The translations under genes and the position numbers were made by a program. DNA of 12,540 nucleotides from Pseudomonadota bacterium (GTDB taxonomy: Bacteria; Desulfobacterota; Syntrophia; Syntrophales; JADFWA01), in contig JADFWA010000077.1 of the NCBI GenBank assembly GCA_015222855.1, forward strand, positions 1 to 12,540. The letters are read 5' to 3'. The number at the start of each line of letters is the position of its first letter. The stretch's first letter is position 1. Below the pieces are notes generated by a model. It was not told the DNA's origin. It was given only the letters and a program-made list of their open reading frames with translations, and ran no database searches. Shown here piece by piece: positions 1 through 6,230 of this stretch.

Positions 1-26
1 CGGCTGTCTAAGCGATTCACCATTAT

Positions 27-47
27 GGACAGGCGGGACGCCTGTCC
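27..47. repeat. REP-like short palindrome
   Basis: An 8-bp perfect inverted repeat, GGACAGGC and GCCTGTCC, surrounds the 5-nt loop GGGAC. It is followed by TAC and not by a T-run, so it does not look like a terminator. It resembles short extragenic palindromes that are dispersed in many bacterial genomes. Only one copy is seen in this window, so its repetitive nature is inferred from its form. Confidence 0.5.
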
Positions 48-94
48 TACTGTGTTGGAAGGGTCAATCTCTATTTTGTGGCGGAATATAATCC

Positions 95-123
95 TTGACG
101 AATATGTCGATTTTAATTAAAAT
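95..123 (+). promoter_or_regulatory. Probable sigma-70 promoter of pdxS
   Basis: A TTGACG box (5 of 6 to the -35 consensus) at 95-100 and TAAAAT (5 of 6 to the -10 consensus) at 118-123 are separated by an optimal 17 bp in an A+T-rich stretch. Transcription would start near 130, leaving a leader of about 44 nt with a GGAGG ribosome site at 160-164. No riboswitch-like structure is evident in the leader. Confidence 0.55.
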
Positions 124-173
124 ATAAAGTTATTTTTTAGATAAAGTCTAAACTCTTATGGAGGCATATAAAA

Positions 174-1055
174 GTGGATGAAAAGAGGTATGAGTTAAAT
201 GTTCAACTTGCTCAAATGTTGAAAGGCGGCGTCATCATGGACGTTGTCACAGCAGAGCACGCAAAGATCGCCGAGGAGGCCGGAGCCGTAGCGGTTATGG
301 CCCTGGAGCGGGTTCCGGCAGATATTCGCGAGGAGGGCGGCGTTGCCCGCATGTCCGATCCTGCGCTTATCACAGAGATCAAGGAGACGGTATCGATACC
401 TGTTATGGCCAAGGTGCGCATCGGCCATTTCGTGGAGGCACAGGTGATCGAAGCTCTCAAGGTTGACTATATTGATGAAAGCGAAGTTCTGACCCCCGCC
501 GATGAGGAGTGTCATATTGACAAGACCAAATTCAGTCTTCCCTTTGTTTGCGGGGCACGCAATCTGGGTGAGGCGCTGCGCCGCATAGCTGAAGGGGCGG
601 CCATGATTCGCACCAAAGGCGAAGCGGGGACGGGAAATGTGGTTGAGGCGGTTCGTCATATTAGAACGATAAATCGTGAAATCAGGCAGCTCGTTAACAT
701 GCCGGTGGAGGAAGTCACCGGTTTTGCCAGGGACAACGGTTTTCCTTATGATCTCGCGCTTCAGGTTCGGAAGCTGGGCAGATTGCCGGTTGTCAACTTT
801 GCCGCGGGCGGTATCGCGACACCGGCTGACGCGGCATTGATGATGCAGCTTGGTTGTGACGGCATTTTTGTGGGATCCGGGATATTCAAGTCAACTGACC
901 CTGTCAAGCGGGCCCGTGCTATTGTTAAGGCAGCGGCATATTACAATGACCCGGCCAAGATTCTGGAGGCCTCAATAGGGCTTGGCGAGGCCATGCCCGG
1001 GCTCGAAATTTCCGATATTCCGGAAACGCAGATTCTTGCTACACGGGGCGGGTAG
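174..1055 (+). CDS. pdxS: Pyridoxal 5'-phosphate synthase lyase subunit PdxS
   Basis: This is the synthase subunit of the DXP-independent vitamin B6 pathway. It condenses ribose 5-phosphate (or ribulose 5-phosphate), glyceraldehyde 3-phosphate and ammonia from PdxT into PLP in the cytoplasm. The 293-aa protein has full family length and is one TIM barrel. Family hallmarks are visible: GGVIMDV with Asp23, [11 protein letters not shown] at 42-52, PVMAK with the Schiff-base Lys80, [14 protein letters not shown] at 99-112, [10 protein letters not shown] with the second lysine Lys148, and [21 protein letters not shown]. The start is GTG at 174, 9 nt after GGAGG (160-164), and no in-frame ATG precedes the conserved region. 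Its partner pdxT is downstream, but a terminator lies between them. Identification is essentially certain from conservation. Confidence 0.98.
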   Translation: MDEKRYELNVQLAQMLKGGVIMDVVTAEHAKIAEEAGAVAVMALERVPADIREEGGVARMSDPALITEIKETVSIPVMAKVRIGHFVEAQVIEALKVDYIDESEVLTPADEECHIDKTKFSLPFVCGARNLGEALRRIAEGAAMIRTKGEAGTGNVVEAVRHIRTINREIRQLVNMPVEEVTGFARDNGFPYDLALQVRKLGRLPVVNFAAGGIATPADAALMMQLGCDGIFVGSGIFKSTDPVKRARAIVKAAAYYNDPAKILEASIGLGEAMPGLEISDIPETQILATRGG

Positions 1056-1103
1056 CGCTGAGGCATACCATAAGTTACAAATAAATCAGGAACACGGCAT
1101 ACA

Positions 1104-1135
1104 TAAGGGCGTATTTCGATACGCCCTTACTTTTT
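1104..1135 (+). terminator. Rho-independent terminator after pdxS
   Basis: A perfect 11-bp stem, TAAGGGCGTAT with ATACGCCCTTA, closes on a TTCG tetraloop (1115-1118) and is followed by C and TTTTT (1131-1135). This is a textbook intrinsic terminator. It lies between pdxS and pdxT, which in most genomes are co-transcribed. Confidence 0.9.
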
Positions 1136-1155
1136 AGTGAATGATTGTATGTTGT

Positions 1156-1184
1156 CTCTGCGTGCTCAGCGTTCTCAGCGGTGA
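1156..1184 (+). repeat. Solo copy of the 9-bp-period GCG repeat
   Basis: The sequence reads as CTCTGCGTG, CTCAGCGTT and CTCAGCGGTGA, three units with a GCG every 9 bp. It has the same 9-9-10/11 architecture as the sequences bounding the GxxExxY gene at 5771-5798 and 6196-6223. Its orientation matches the right-hand end (6196-6223). No associated gene remains here, so it may be a solo end left after loss of a cassette. Confidence 0.6.
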
Positions 1185-1205
1185 GCGGTAGAGTTTGGGG
1201 GGTAA

Positions 1206-1862
1206 ATGCTAGTGAAGACAATCGGTGTGCTTGATCTTCAGGGGGATGTTTCCGAACACCTTGATCACTTGGAGCGTCTGGGGATTGCCGGTGTGCGGGT
1301 GAAGGAGCCTGCAGACTTTGCTCATCTCGCGGGATTGATTATACCCGGCGGCGAAAGCACGTGCCTCTTCCGTTTGCTGAATATTTTCGGCATCAAGGAT
1401 GTTATTCTTCGTGAGTTTCAGCGTGGGCTGAAGCTGTGGGGGACGTGCGCGGGGGCAATTCTCCTTGCTAAAAATATTGTGGGTGAATCGCCCTGCCTTG
1501 GTCTTATCGATATTGAAATTGAGAGAAACGCCTTCGGGAATCAACTGGACAGCTTTGCGTGTGAGGCACTCATTCCCCGCGTAGCGCCGCAGCCGGTACC
1601 TCTCACTTTCATTCGCGCACCAAAAATTATTCGAGTGGGCATTGGCGTTGAAGTGTTGTTGCGGCAGGATGATTATATCGCTGCCGCGGAGAGTCCCGAC
1701 ATCCTGGTAACGATATTTCATCCGGAGCTTACGCCGTGTATTGCATTCCATCGCTATTTCGCGCTCAAGTGCGGTCTGAAACCACGCGATGACGCCGAAC
1801 ATTCCATAATCGATCCAACCTGGGACAGCAGAAGCTGGACCAGACACGCACAGGTCGCCTAA
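1206..1862 (+). CDS. pdxT: Pyridoxal 5'-phosphate synthase glutaminase subunit PdxT
   Basis: This class I glutamine amidotransferase subunit hydrolyses glutamine and channels ammonia to PdxS. The 218-aa protein shows LDLQGDVSEH near the N-terminus, the PGGEST motif at 47-52, the nucleophile Cys81 in WGTCAG, ERNAFGNQLDSF at 106-117, and the His172 and Glu174 of the triad in FHPELT. The last roughly 25 residues (RDDAEHS onward) go beyond the usual end of the family. Start choice is open. ATG at 1206 is only 3 nt after the GGGGGG run at 1197-1202. GTG at 1212 has better spacing and would give 216 aa. The gene is separated from pdxS by a terminator and a short repeat, so it may need its own promoter or read-through. 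Confidence 0.96.
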   Translation: MLVKTIGVLDLQGDVSEHLDHLERLGIAGVRVKEPADFAHLAGLIIPGGESTCLFRLLNIFGIKDVILREFQRGLKLWGTCAGAILLAKNIVGESPCLGLIDIEIERNAFGNQLDSFACEALIPRVAPQPVPLTFIRAPKIIRVGIGVEVLLRQDDYIAAAESPDILVTIFHPELTPCIAFHRYFALKCGLKPRDDAEHSIIDPTWDSRSWTRHAQVA

Positions 1863-1973
1863 GCCGAACCTCCTTGATTATTAAGGGAAATTTCATCATT
1901 ATTTGATATTTTCAGCTTGACCAACAGGGTCTTTTTCAGTATTGAAAACAGGTTTTATTTTGGAGGTAACACA

Positions 1974-3332
1974 ATGGCAGAGAAGGTCAATAAAGATCAT
2001 ATCTTTTACAGGAATCCGACAAAATACTACCCTACCGCCGAAAGGGGGGAGGGTATCTATATTTACGATTCGGAGGGAAAACAATATATTGATGGCTCCG
2101 GCGGAGCGGTTGTAGTTTCAATCGGCCATGGTGTTGAGGAGGTAAAAAAGGCGATGCTGGGGCAGGCAGGCAAAATCGCTTTTACCCATGGTTCCCAGTT
2201 TACAACCGAAGCCGCCATTGATCTGGCCGAAAAGCTCGTTAATATTTCACCGGAGGGTTTGGACAGGGTTTATTTTCTCTCAGGTGGTTCGGAGGCGGTT
2301 GAGACCGCCGTTAAAATGGCCCGTCAATACCAGGTGGATCGGGGTGCCCCTTCAAAATACAAGGTGATCTCCCGCTGGACAAGCTATCATGGAAATACAC
2401 TTGGAGCCTTGGCGCTCAGCGGACACACAGGACGAAGAAAGTATTATCAGCCGTTGATCCAGCATACCCCTCATATTGCGCCGGCTTATTGCTACCGGTG
2501 CTCCTTTGGGTCGGAACCGGGAAAATGTAATTTAGAGTGCGCTGAAGAGCTTGAGAAGGCCATTCTGTATGAGGGGCCAGAGTCAGTGTCCGCCTTTATG
2601 GCCGAGCCGGTAGTTGGTGCGACCGCCGGCGCGCTGGTTCCCCAAGACGGCTATTTTCAAAGAATTCGGGAGATATGTGACAAATACGATGTTCTGCTCA
2701 TTGTTGACGAGGTAATGACCGGTATCGGGAGGACGGGGAAAATTTTCGCCGTTGACCACTGGAATGTGGCGCCGGATATGCTTATCTGCGCCAAAGGCCT
2801 TGCCGGCGGCTATACACCCATATACTGCCTCCTGACAAAGGAGAAAATTTATCGAACCATAAAGGAGGGTAACGGGACATTTGTTCACGGTCACACCTAC
2901 AGCCAGAATCCTCTCTCCTCTGCCATCGCTTTGGCGGTACTCGTCTACATCGAAAAACATGACCTCGTGAACCGCTCCGCGAAAATGGGGGCATATCTGC
3001 TGGAAAAGTTGAAGGTCCTGGAAAGGCATCCGATTGTCGGAAATGTCCGTGGATTGGGGCTTTTCGCGGGACTGGAGTTTGTCAGGAATAAGGAAACGAA
3101 AGAGACCTTTGATCCCAAGCTGAAAGTGAATGTCTTGATCGGAAACCGCGTCTTTGAAAAGGGGTTGATAATCTATCCAGGTGGAGGAGGGGCCGATGGT
3201 GTTCATGGGGATCACATACTTGTTGCCCCGCCCTTCGTAATTACAGAGGAACAGATTGATCAGATCGTAAAAATCCTGGATGAATCCATCGCGGAGATAA
3301 CTGAAGAAAAGGGACTCGATGCAAGCGGTTAA
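1974..3332 (+). CDS. Class III PLP-dependent aminotransferase
   Basis: This 452-aa protein is a fold-type I, subgroup III transaminase (the acetylornithine / omega-amino acid family) that moves an amino group to a 2-oxo acid. Visible features are the cofactor phosphate loop SGGSEAVE (103-110), SYHGNT (137-142), Asp245 in LLIVDEV for the pyridine nitrogen, the Schiff-base Lys274 in ICAKGLAGGY, and HGHTYS with Thr308. A four-cysteine patch (Cys173, Cys176, Cys185, Cys189) follows the IAPAY segment. The start is ATG 1974, 7 nt after GGAGG (1962-1966). A longer in-frame reading from 1917 has no ribosome site and adds unconserved residues. The BKACE gene starts 32 bp downstream, so the likely product is a beta-keto acid, but the substrate cannot be read from the sequence. 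Alternatives are a beta-alanine, taurine or 4-aminobutyrate type transaminase. Confidence 0.9.
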   Translation: MAEKVNKDHIFYRNPTKYYPTAERGEGIYIYDSEGKQYIDGSGGAVVVSIGHGVEEVKKAMLGQAGKIAFTHGSQFTTEAAIDLAEKLVNISPEGLDRVYFLSGGSEAVETAVKMARQYQVDRGAPSKYKVISRWTSYHGNTLGALALSGHTGRRKYYQPLIQHTPHIAPAYCYRCSFGSEPGKCNLECAEELEKAILYEGPESVSAFMAEPVVGATAGALVPQDGYFQRIREICDKYDVLLIVDEVMTGIGRTGKIFAVDHWNVAPDMLICAKGLAGGYTPIYCLLTKEKIYRTIKEGNGTFVHGHTYSQNPLSSAIALAVLVYIEKHDLVNRSAKMGAYLLEKLKVLERHPIVGNVRGLGLFAGLEFVRNKETKETFDPKLKVNVLIGNRVFEKGLIIYPGGGGADGVHGDHILVAPPFVITEEQIDQIVKILDESIAEITEEKGLDASG

Positions 3333-3364
3333 TATTGTAACAAAAAACTTGAGAGGTGAGTTTA

Positions 3365-4192
3365 ATGGATAAAGTGATTATTACCGCGGCCATTACCGGA
3401 AGCCGGATGATGAGGGATATTGCGCCTTACATTCCCATTACGCCGGGGGAGATAACTCAATCCGCCATAGAATGCTGGGAGGCCGGTGCGGCCGTTGTCC
3501 ATATCCATGTCCGGGATCCTGAAACCGGCCTTGGAAGCCAGGACCTGGATCTTTTTCGGCAGGTTGTGGAGCCTTTGAGGGAGAAAACCGATCTTGTTAT
3601 TTGTTTGACCACAAGCGGTATCCCAGGGCGGAACCTTCCGATTGATGAACGGCTGGCTCCTCTGACATTGAAACCTGAACTGGCTTCATTTGATGCCGGG
3701 TCGATCAATCTGGGGAGTGGTGTCTTTAGCAATCCTCCCGAGTTTCTTGATGAAGCTGCCAGAAGAATGAAGGAAGAGGGGGTTAAACCCGAGATCGAGG
3801 CGTTTGACCTCGGTATGATAATGACTGCCCTGCGCATGAGGGATGAGGGTAAACTGGAGGACCCTCTCCATTTTCAATTCGTTCTCGGCACACCCTCGGG
3901 TGCCCCCGCAACGCCAAAATCATTCCTGCATTTTTATGAGCATATCCCTGAAAACGCAACCTGGTCCAACATCGGTATTGGATGGCGGCAACTTCACATG
4001 GCGATGATGGCGCTCATTATGGGGGGGCATATCAGGGTAGGTATGGAAGATAATATCTACTTAAGGCATGGGGTTATGGCTAAAACCAACGCCGAGCTTG
4101 TCGAACGTGTTGTCCGTATCTGCAGGGAATATGGCAGAGAAATAGCCACCCCGGATGAAGCGAGGACAATTCTCGGATTGAGGAAGCGGTAG
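3365..4192 (+). CDS. Beta-keto acid cleavage enzyme (BKACE, DUF849 family)
   Basis: Enzymes of this family (type member Kce, 3-keto-5-aminohexanoate cleavage enzyme) carry out a Zn-dependent retro-Claisen exchange. A beta-keto acid plus acetyl-CoA gives acetoacetate plus a new acyl-CoA. The 275-aa protein has family length. It shows TAAITG at 7-12, the zinc ligands His46 and His48 in HIHVRD, Glu143 in PEIEAFD, FVLGTPSGAPATP at 172-184, and HIRVGMEDN (222-230) with Arg224, Glu228 and Asp229 matching the Kce Arg-Glu-Asp set. The start is ATG 3365, 8 nt after GAGAGG (3351-3356). GTG at 3356 would overlap that site. Position 14, Glu in Kce as I recall, is Arg here, and no other lysine-fermentation genes are nearby. 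The substrate is therefore probably not 3-keto-5-aminohexanoate. The gene probably shares an operon with the aminotransferase. Confidence 0.93.
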   Translation: MDKVIITAAITGSRMMRDIAPYIPITPGEITQSAIECWEAGAAVVHIHVRDPETGLGSQDLDLFRQVVEPLREKTDLVICLTTSGIPGRNLPIDERLAPLTLKPELASFDAGSINLGSGVFSNPPEFLDEAARRMKEEGVKPEIEAFDLGMIMTALRMRDEGKLEDPLHFQFVLGTPSGAPATPKSFLHFYEHIPENATWSNIGIGWRQLHMAMMALIMGGHIRVGMEDNIYLRHGVMAKTNAELVERVVRICREYGREIATPDEARTILGLRKR

Positions 4193-4197
4193 GGGGT

Positions 4198-4350
4198 TAG
4201 TTAGAGTCCGTCCAGAAATGAGGATTTTTGTTCAAGTTCAAGAAAGGCGAAAAATTTAACCGCAGGAATACATTGAGTATTTTGAGGATTAAAATTTGAG
4301 ACTGACGCAGAAATTGAACAAAAAGACCATTTCTGGATGGACTCTAGTTA
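4198..4350. mobile_element. MITE-like palindromic element, copy A, with flanking direct repeat
   Basis: The 141-bp element (4204-4344) has terminal inverted repeats GAGTCCGTCCAGAAATG and, at the right end read in reverse complement, GAGTCCATCCAGAAATG (16 of 17 identical). The interior is also self-complementary, so the whole element can fold into one long imperfect hairpin. The direct repeat TAGTTA flanks it at 4198-4203 and 4345-4350, like a target-site duplication. If only TA is the duplication, it would fit an IS630/mariner-type insertion. It has no coding capacity. A diverged second copy is at 10539-10681. Confidence 0.75.
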
Positions 4351-4367
4351 TGTTTCCCCCTCCCCTT

Positions 4368-4404
4368 TTTCCCCTCCCACCAGGGGAGGGGAAATTTGGT
4401 TTTT
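4368..4404 (+). terminator. Probable terminator after the aminotransferase-BKACE unit
   Basis: An 11-bp stem, TTTCCCCTCCC with GGGAGGGGAAA, encloses a 5-nt loop and is followed by TTTGGTTTTT on the + strand. It sits between convergent genes (BKACE + and the response regulator -). The T-rich tract favours + strand termination; on the - strand the stem is followed by purines. The tail is interrupted by GG, so its efficiency is uncertain. CCCCTCCC palindromes can also be dispersed repeats. Confidence 0.55.
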
Positions 4405-5743
4405 AATTTTGCTTTAATCCATACTTCTTTAGCTTATACCGCAGCATACGTTCGTTGATGCCGAGCATCTCGGCGGCTTTCGTCTGGTGGTGGCCGGTTT
4501 CTTCCATGGCCTCCCGGATCAGTTGACGTTCCAGGGCATCAAGTGATTCTTTCAGCTTTTTCCGGCTGCCTGTGGAATAGAAGGGAAGGTCTGCCATAGT
4601 TATCACCGTTCCTCTTGAGATAACCACCGCTCTTTCGATGATGTTCTCAAGCTCCCTGACGTTGCCTGGATAATCGTATTTCATAAGAAGGTCTCTGGCC
4701 TCACTGCTTATACCTTCAATATCTTTTCCGTTTTCGACGGCAAAGCGGTGCAGGAAGTGTTCAATCAGCGGAGGAATATCCTCTTTCCTTTCCACCAGTG
4801 GCGAAATGGACATAATGACCACGTTAATTCTGAAAAAGAGGTCTTCCCTGAAGCTGCCTTCCCTTACTCTTGTTTCCAGATCCTGGTTGGTTGCGCTGAT
4901 TATTCGAACATCTGAATGGATGGTTCGATTTCCCCCCAAACGTTGAAATTCATGTTCCTGGAGGAATCGGAGGAGTTTGACCTGAACGGGGAGTGACATT
5001 TCGCCAATCTCATCCAGAAAAATGGTTCCCCCGTCGGCCTCTTCGAATCGTCCTATTCTTCTTCCCGTTGCTCCCGTAAATGCACCCTTTTCATGGCCGA
5101 AAAGTTCGCTTTCGAGCAGGCTTTCAGGAAGCGCCCCGCAATTTACCACAATCATCGGCTTTTCCGAGCGGGGGCTTAGATTATGGATCAGTCTGGCAAT
5201 GAGTTCCTTGCCGGTGCCGCTTTCCCCCTGTATCAGGATAGTGGCACGGCTGGGAGCGACCCTCCCTGCCATATTGATCAGGTTTTCCATTTTGGGGCTT
5301 CCGTATATTATCCTGTCTGTTGTAACTCCTTTAACCCTCAACTCCTGTCGAAGGATTTCATTTTCCCTGATAAGCGTTTGCCGCTCTGAAATCCGGTCGA
5401 TTATAATATTCAGCTCATCCAGCTCTATGGGCTTGGTAACGTAATCCAGGGCACCGGCCTTCATGGCCTCGACCGCTGTTTCTAACGTTCCGTAAGCGGT
5501 CATCATCATAACGTCAATTTCCGGATTGATACTCTTTACCTTCTTAAGTACCTCCATCCCATTCATTTTAGGCATTTTATAATCGAGGAGCAACAGGTCA
5601 AAATGGCCTTCGAGAACTTGATTTATCGCGACATTCCCGTCTTCAGCTTCCGCAACGACATGCCCTTGTTTGGTAAGAAAATCCCGAAGCATTTCCCGTT
5701 GTGGTTGACCATCCTCGACAATAAGGATATGTAATTTATTCAT
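4403..5743 (-). CDS. Sigma-54-dependent response regulator (NtrC/AtoC class)
   Basis: This 446-aa cytoplasmic transcription activator is phosphorylated by its partner kinase and then remodels sigma-54 RNA polymerase. The receiver domain (about 1-120) has the acidic pair Glu10/Asp11, the phosphoacceptor Asp54, Thr82 and Lys104. The AAA+ domain (about 145-370) has Walker A GESGTGKE at 173-180, the sigma-54-contacting GAFTGA loop at 220-225, and a Walker B in GGTIFLDEIGEMS. A Fis-type helix-turn-helix ends the protein (TKAAEMLGINERMLRYKLKKYGL). The ATG at 5743 follows a GAGAGGA site on the minus strand. The histidine kinase gene lies upstream on the same strand, separated by the inserted GxxExxY cassette. 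No -24/-12 promoter was found in the window, so its target is unknown. Confidence 0.95.
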   Translation of the reverse strand: MNKLHILIVEDGQPQREMLRDFLTKQGHVVAEAEDGNVAINQVLEGHFDLLLLDYKMPKMNGMEVLKKVKSINPEIDVMMMTAYGTLETAVEAMKAGALDYVTKPIELDELNIIIDRISERQTLIRENEILRQELRVKGVTTDRIIYGSPKMENLINMAGRVAPSRATILIQGESGTGKELIARLIHNLSPRSEKPMIVVNCGALPESLLESELFGHEKGAFTGATGRRIGRFEEADGGTIFLDEIGEMSLPVQVKLLRFLQEHEFQRLGGNRTIHSDVRIISATNQDLETRVREGSFREDLFFRINVVIMSISPLVERKEDIPPLIEHFLHRFAVENGKDIEGISSEARDLLMKYDYPGNVRELENIIERAVVISRGTVITMADLPFYSTGSRKKLKESLDALERQLIREAMEETGHHQTKAAEMLGINERMLRYKLKKYGLKQN

Positions 5744-5770
5744 GGTCGAAATATCCTCTCTCGTAATAGT

Positions 5771-5798
5771 TCACCGCAAAGGCGCAAAGAGCGCAGAG
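5771..5798 (-). repeat. Left terminal repeat of the GxxExxY cassette
   Basis: Read on the minus strand it is CTCTGCGCT, CTTTGCGCC and TTTGCGGTGA. It is inverted relative to 6196-6223. The next bases outward, TCGTAATAG (5761-5769), are also shared with the relic at 7988-7996, so the true element edge may lie further out. Confidence 0.7.
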
Positions 5799-5800
5799 TT

Positions 5801-6184
5801 TTAAAGACCATTCACAATTCTCTTTATTCCATTTTTCAGAATTGGGACATTAAAATTAATCAATATTCCTAATTTTATATCTGATAACTTTAAATACGTT
5901 AGGAGTTGTGCTTCATGAATTGGTTCAATCTTGTTAGCCGCCTTTAATTCCAAGATTACCAGTCCTCCAACAACTATATCCAGTCGATATCCACAATCCA
6001 GTTTTACTCCTTTATAAGACACCGGAATAGGTTTTTGCCGTTCAAAAGTAAGACCACGAATAGCCAGTTCTCGACAAAGACACTCTTCGTAGGCTGATTC
6101 CAACAATCCTGGTCCCAGATTGCGATGTACCTCAATTGCTGCCCCAATGATTTCCTTTGAGAGCTTATTTTCCTCTTTTATCAC
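5801..6184 (-). CDS. GxxExxY-family protein (PD-(D/E)xK nuclease fold)
   Basis: The 127-aa protein carries the family signature GLLESAY (Gly26, Glu29, Tyr32) in a helix preceded by GAAIEVHRNLGPG. It also shows a nuclease-superfamily core: Asp69 in YRLDIVV, then Glu79-Leu80-Lys81 in LELKA, and Gln93 to Tyr97 (QLLTY), like the QxxxY motif of RecB/Cas4-type nucleases. The family has no established function; DNA cleavage or DNA binding is an inference. The start chosen is GTG at 6184, which gives the usual family length. A longer reading to 6331 would translate the repeat and overlap the kinase gene in another frame. The ribosome site is weak (AAAGA). The gene is A+T-richer than its neighbours and bounded by inverted repeats, suggesting acquisition. 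Confidence 0.85.
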   Translation of the reverse strand: MIKEENKLSKEIIGAAIEVHRNLGPGLLESAYEECLCRELAIRGLTFERQKPIPVSYKGVKLDCGYRLDIVVGGLVILELKAANKIEPIHEAQLLTYLKLSDIKLGILINFNVPILKNGIKRIVNGL

Positions 6185-6195
6185 TTTAGATCTTT

Positions 6196-6223
6196 CTTTG
6201 CGTCCTTTGCGTCTTTGCGGTAA
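6196..6223 (+). repeat. Right terminal repeat of the GxxExxY cassette
   Basis: It reads CTTTGCGTC, CTTTGCGTC and TTTGCGGTAA on the + strand: two identical 9-bp units plus a terminal unit. It is the inverted partner of 5771-5798, sharing the GCG period and the GCGGTRA end. It lies 7 bp from the kinase stop codon. Confidence 0.7.
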
Positions 6224-6230
6224 GGTGAGC

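Larger units (their letters stand above)
5771..6223 (-). mobile_element. GxxExxY cassette bounded by inverted 28-bp repeats
   Basis: This 453-bp unit contains one gene (5801-6184) between two inverted copies of a 28-bp sequence made of 9-bp units with a GCG core. The left copy (5771-5798) starts only 3 bp from the gene's stop codon; the right copy (6196-6223) ends about 12 bp from its start. It sits between the kinase stop (6231) and the regulator start (5743), genes that would normally be adjacent. No clear target-site duplication is seen. Mobility is inferred from the repeat layout and from the partial second copy upstream of the kinase gene. Confidence 0.6.

Noticed and set aside
1209..1847. 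Long open frame (212 codons) on the minus strand opposite pdxT
   Set aside because: It lies entirely within pdxT, whose catalytic triad is intact. The antisense translation shows no recognisable domain and has no ribosome site. The same applies to the other antisense frames inside pdxS, the aminotransferase, the kinase, the AGPS-like gene and glpD.
1918..1935. Possible terminator GACC-AACAG-GGTC with T-run before the aminotransferase
   Set aside because: The stem is only 4 bp, too weak to call on its own.
1917..1973. N-terminal extension of the aminotransferase from 1917
   Set aside because: The ribosome site GGAGG at 1962-1966 is placed for ATG 1974, and the extra 19 residues do not resemble the family N-terminus.
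3365..4192. Naming the BKACE gene kce (lysine fermentation)
   Set aside because: Other lysine-fermentation genes are absent from the window, and the residue equivalent to the amine-binding Glu14 is Arg, so the specific name is not supported.
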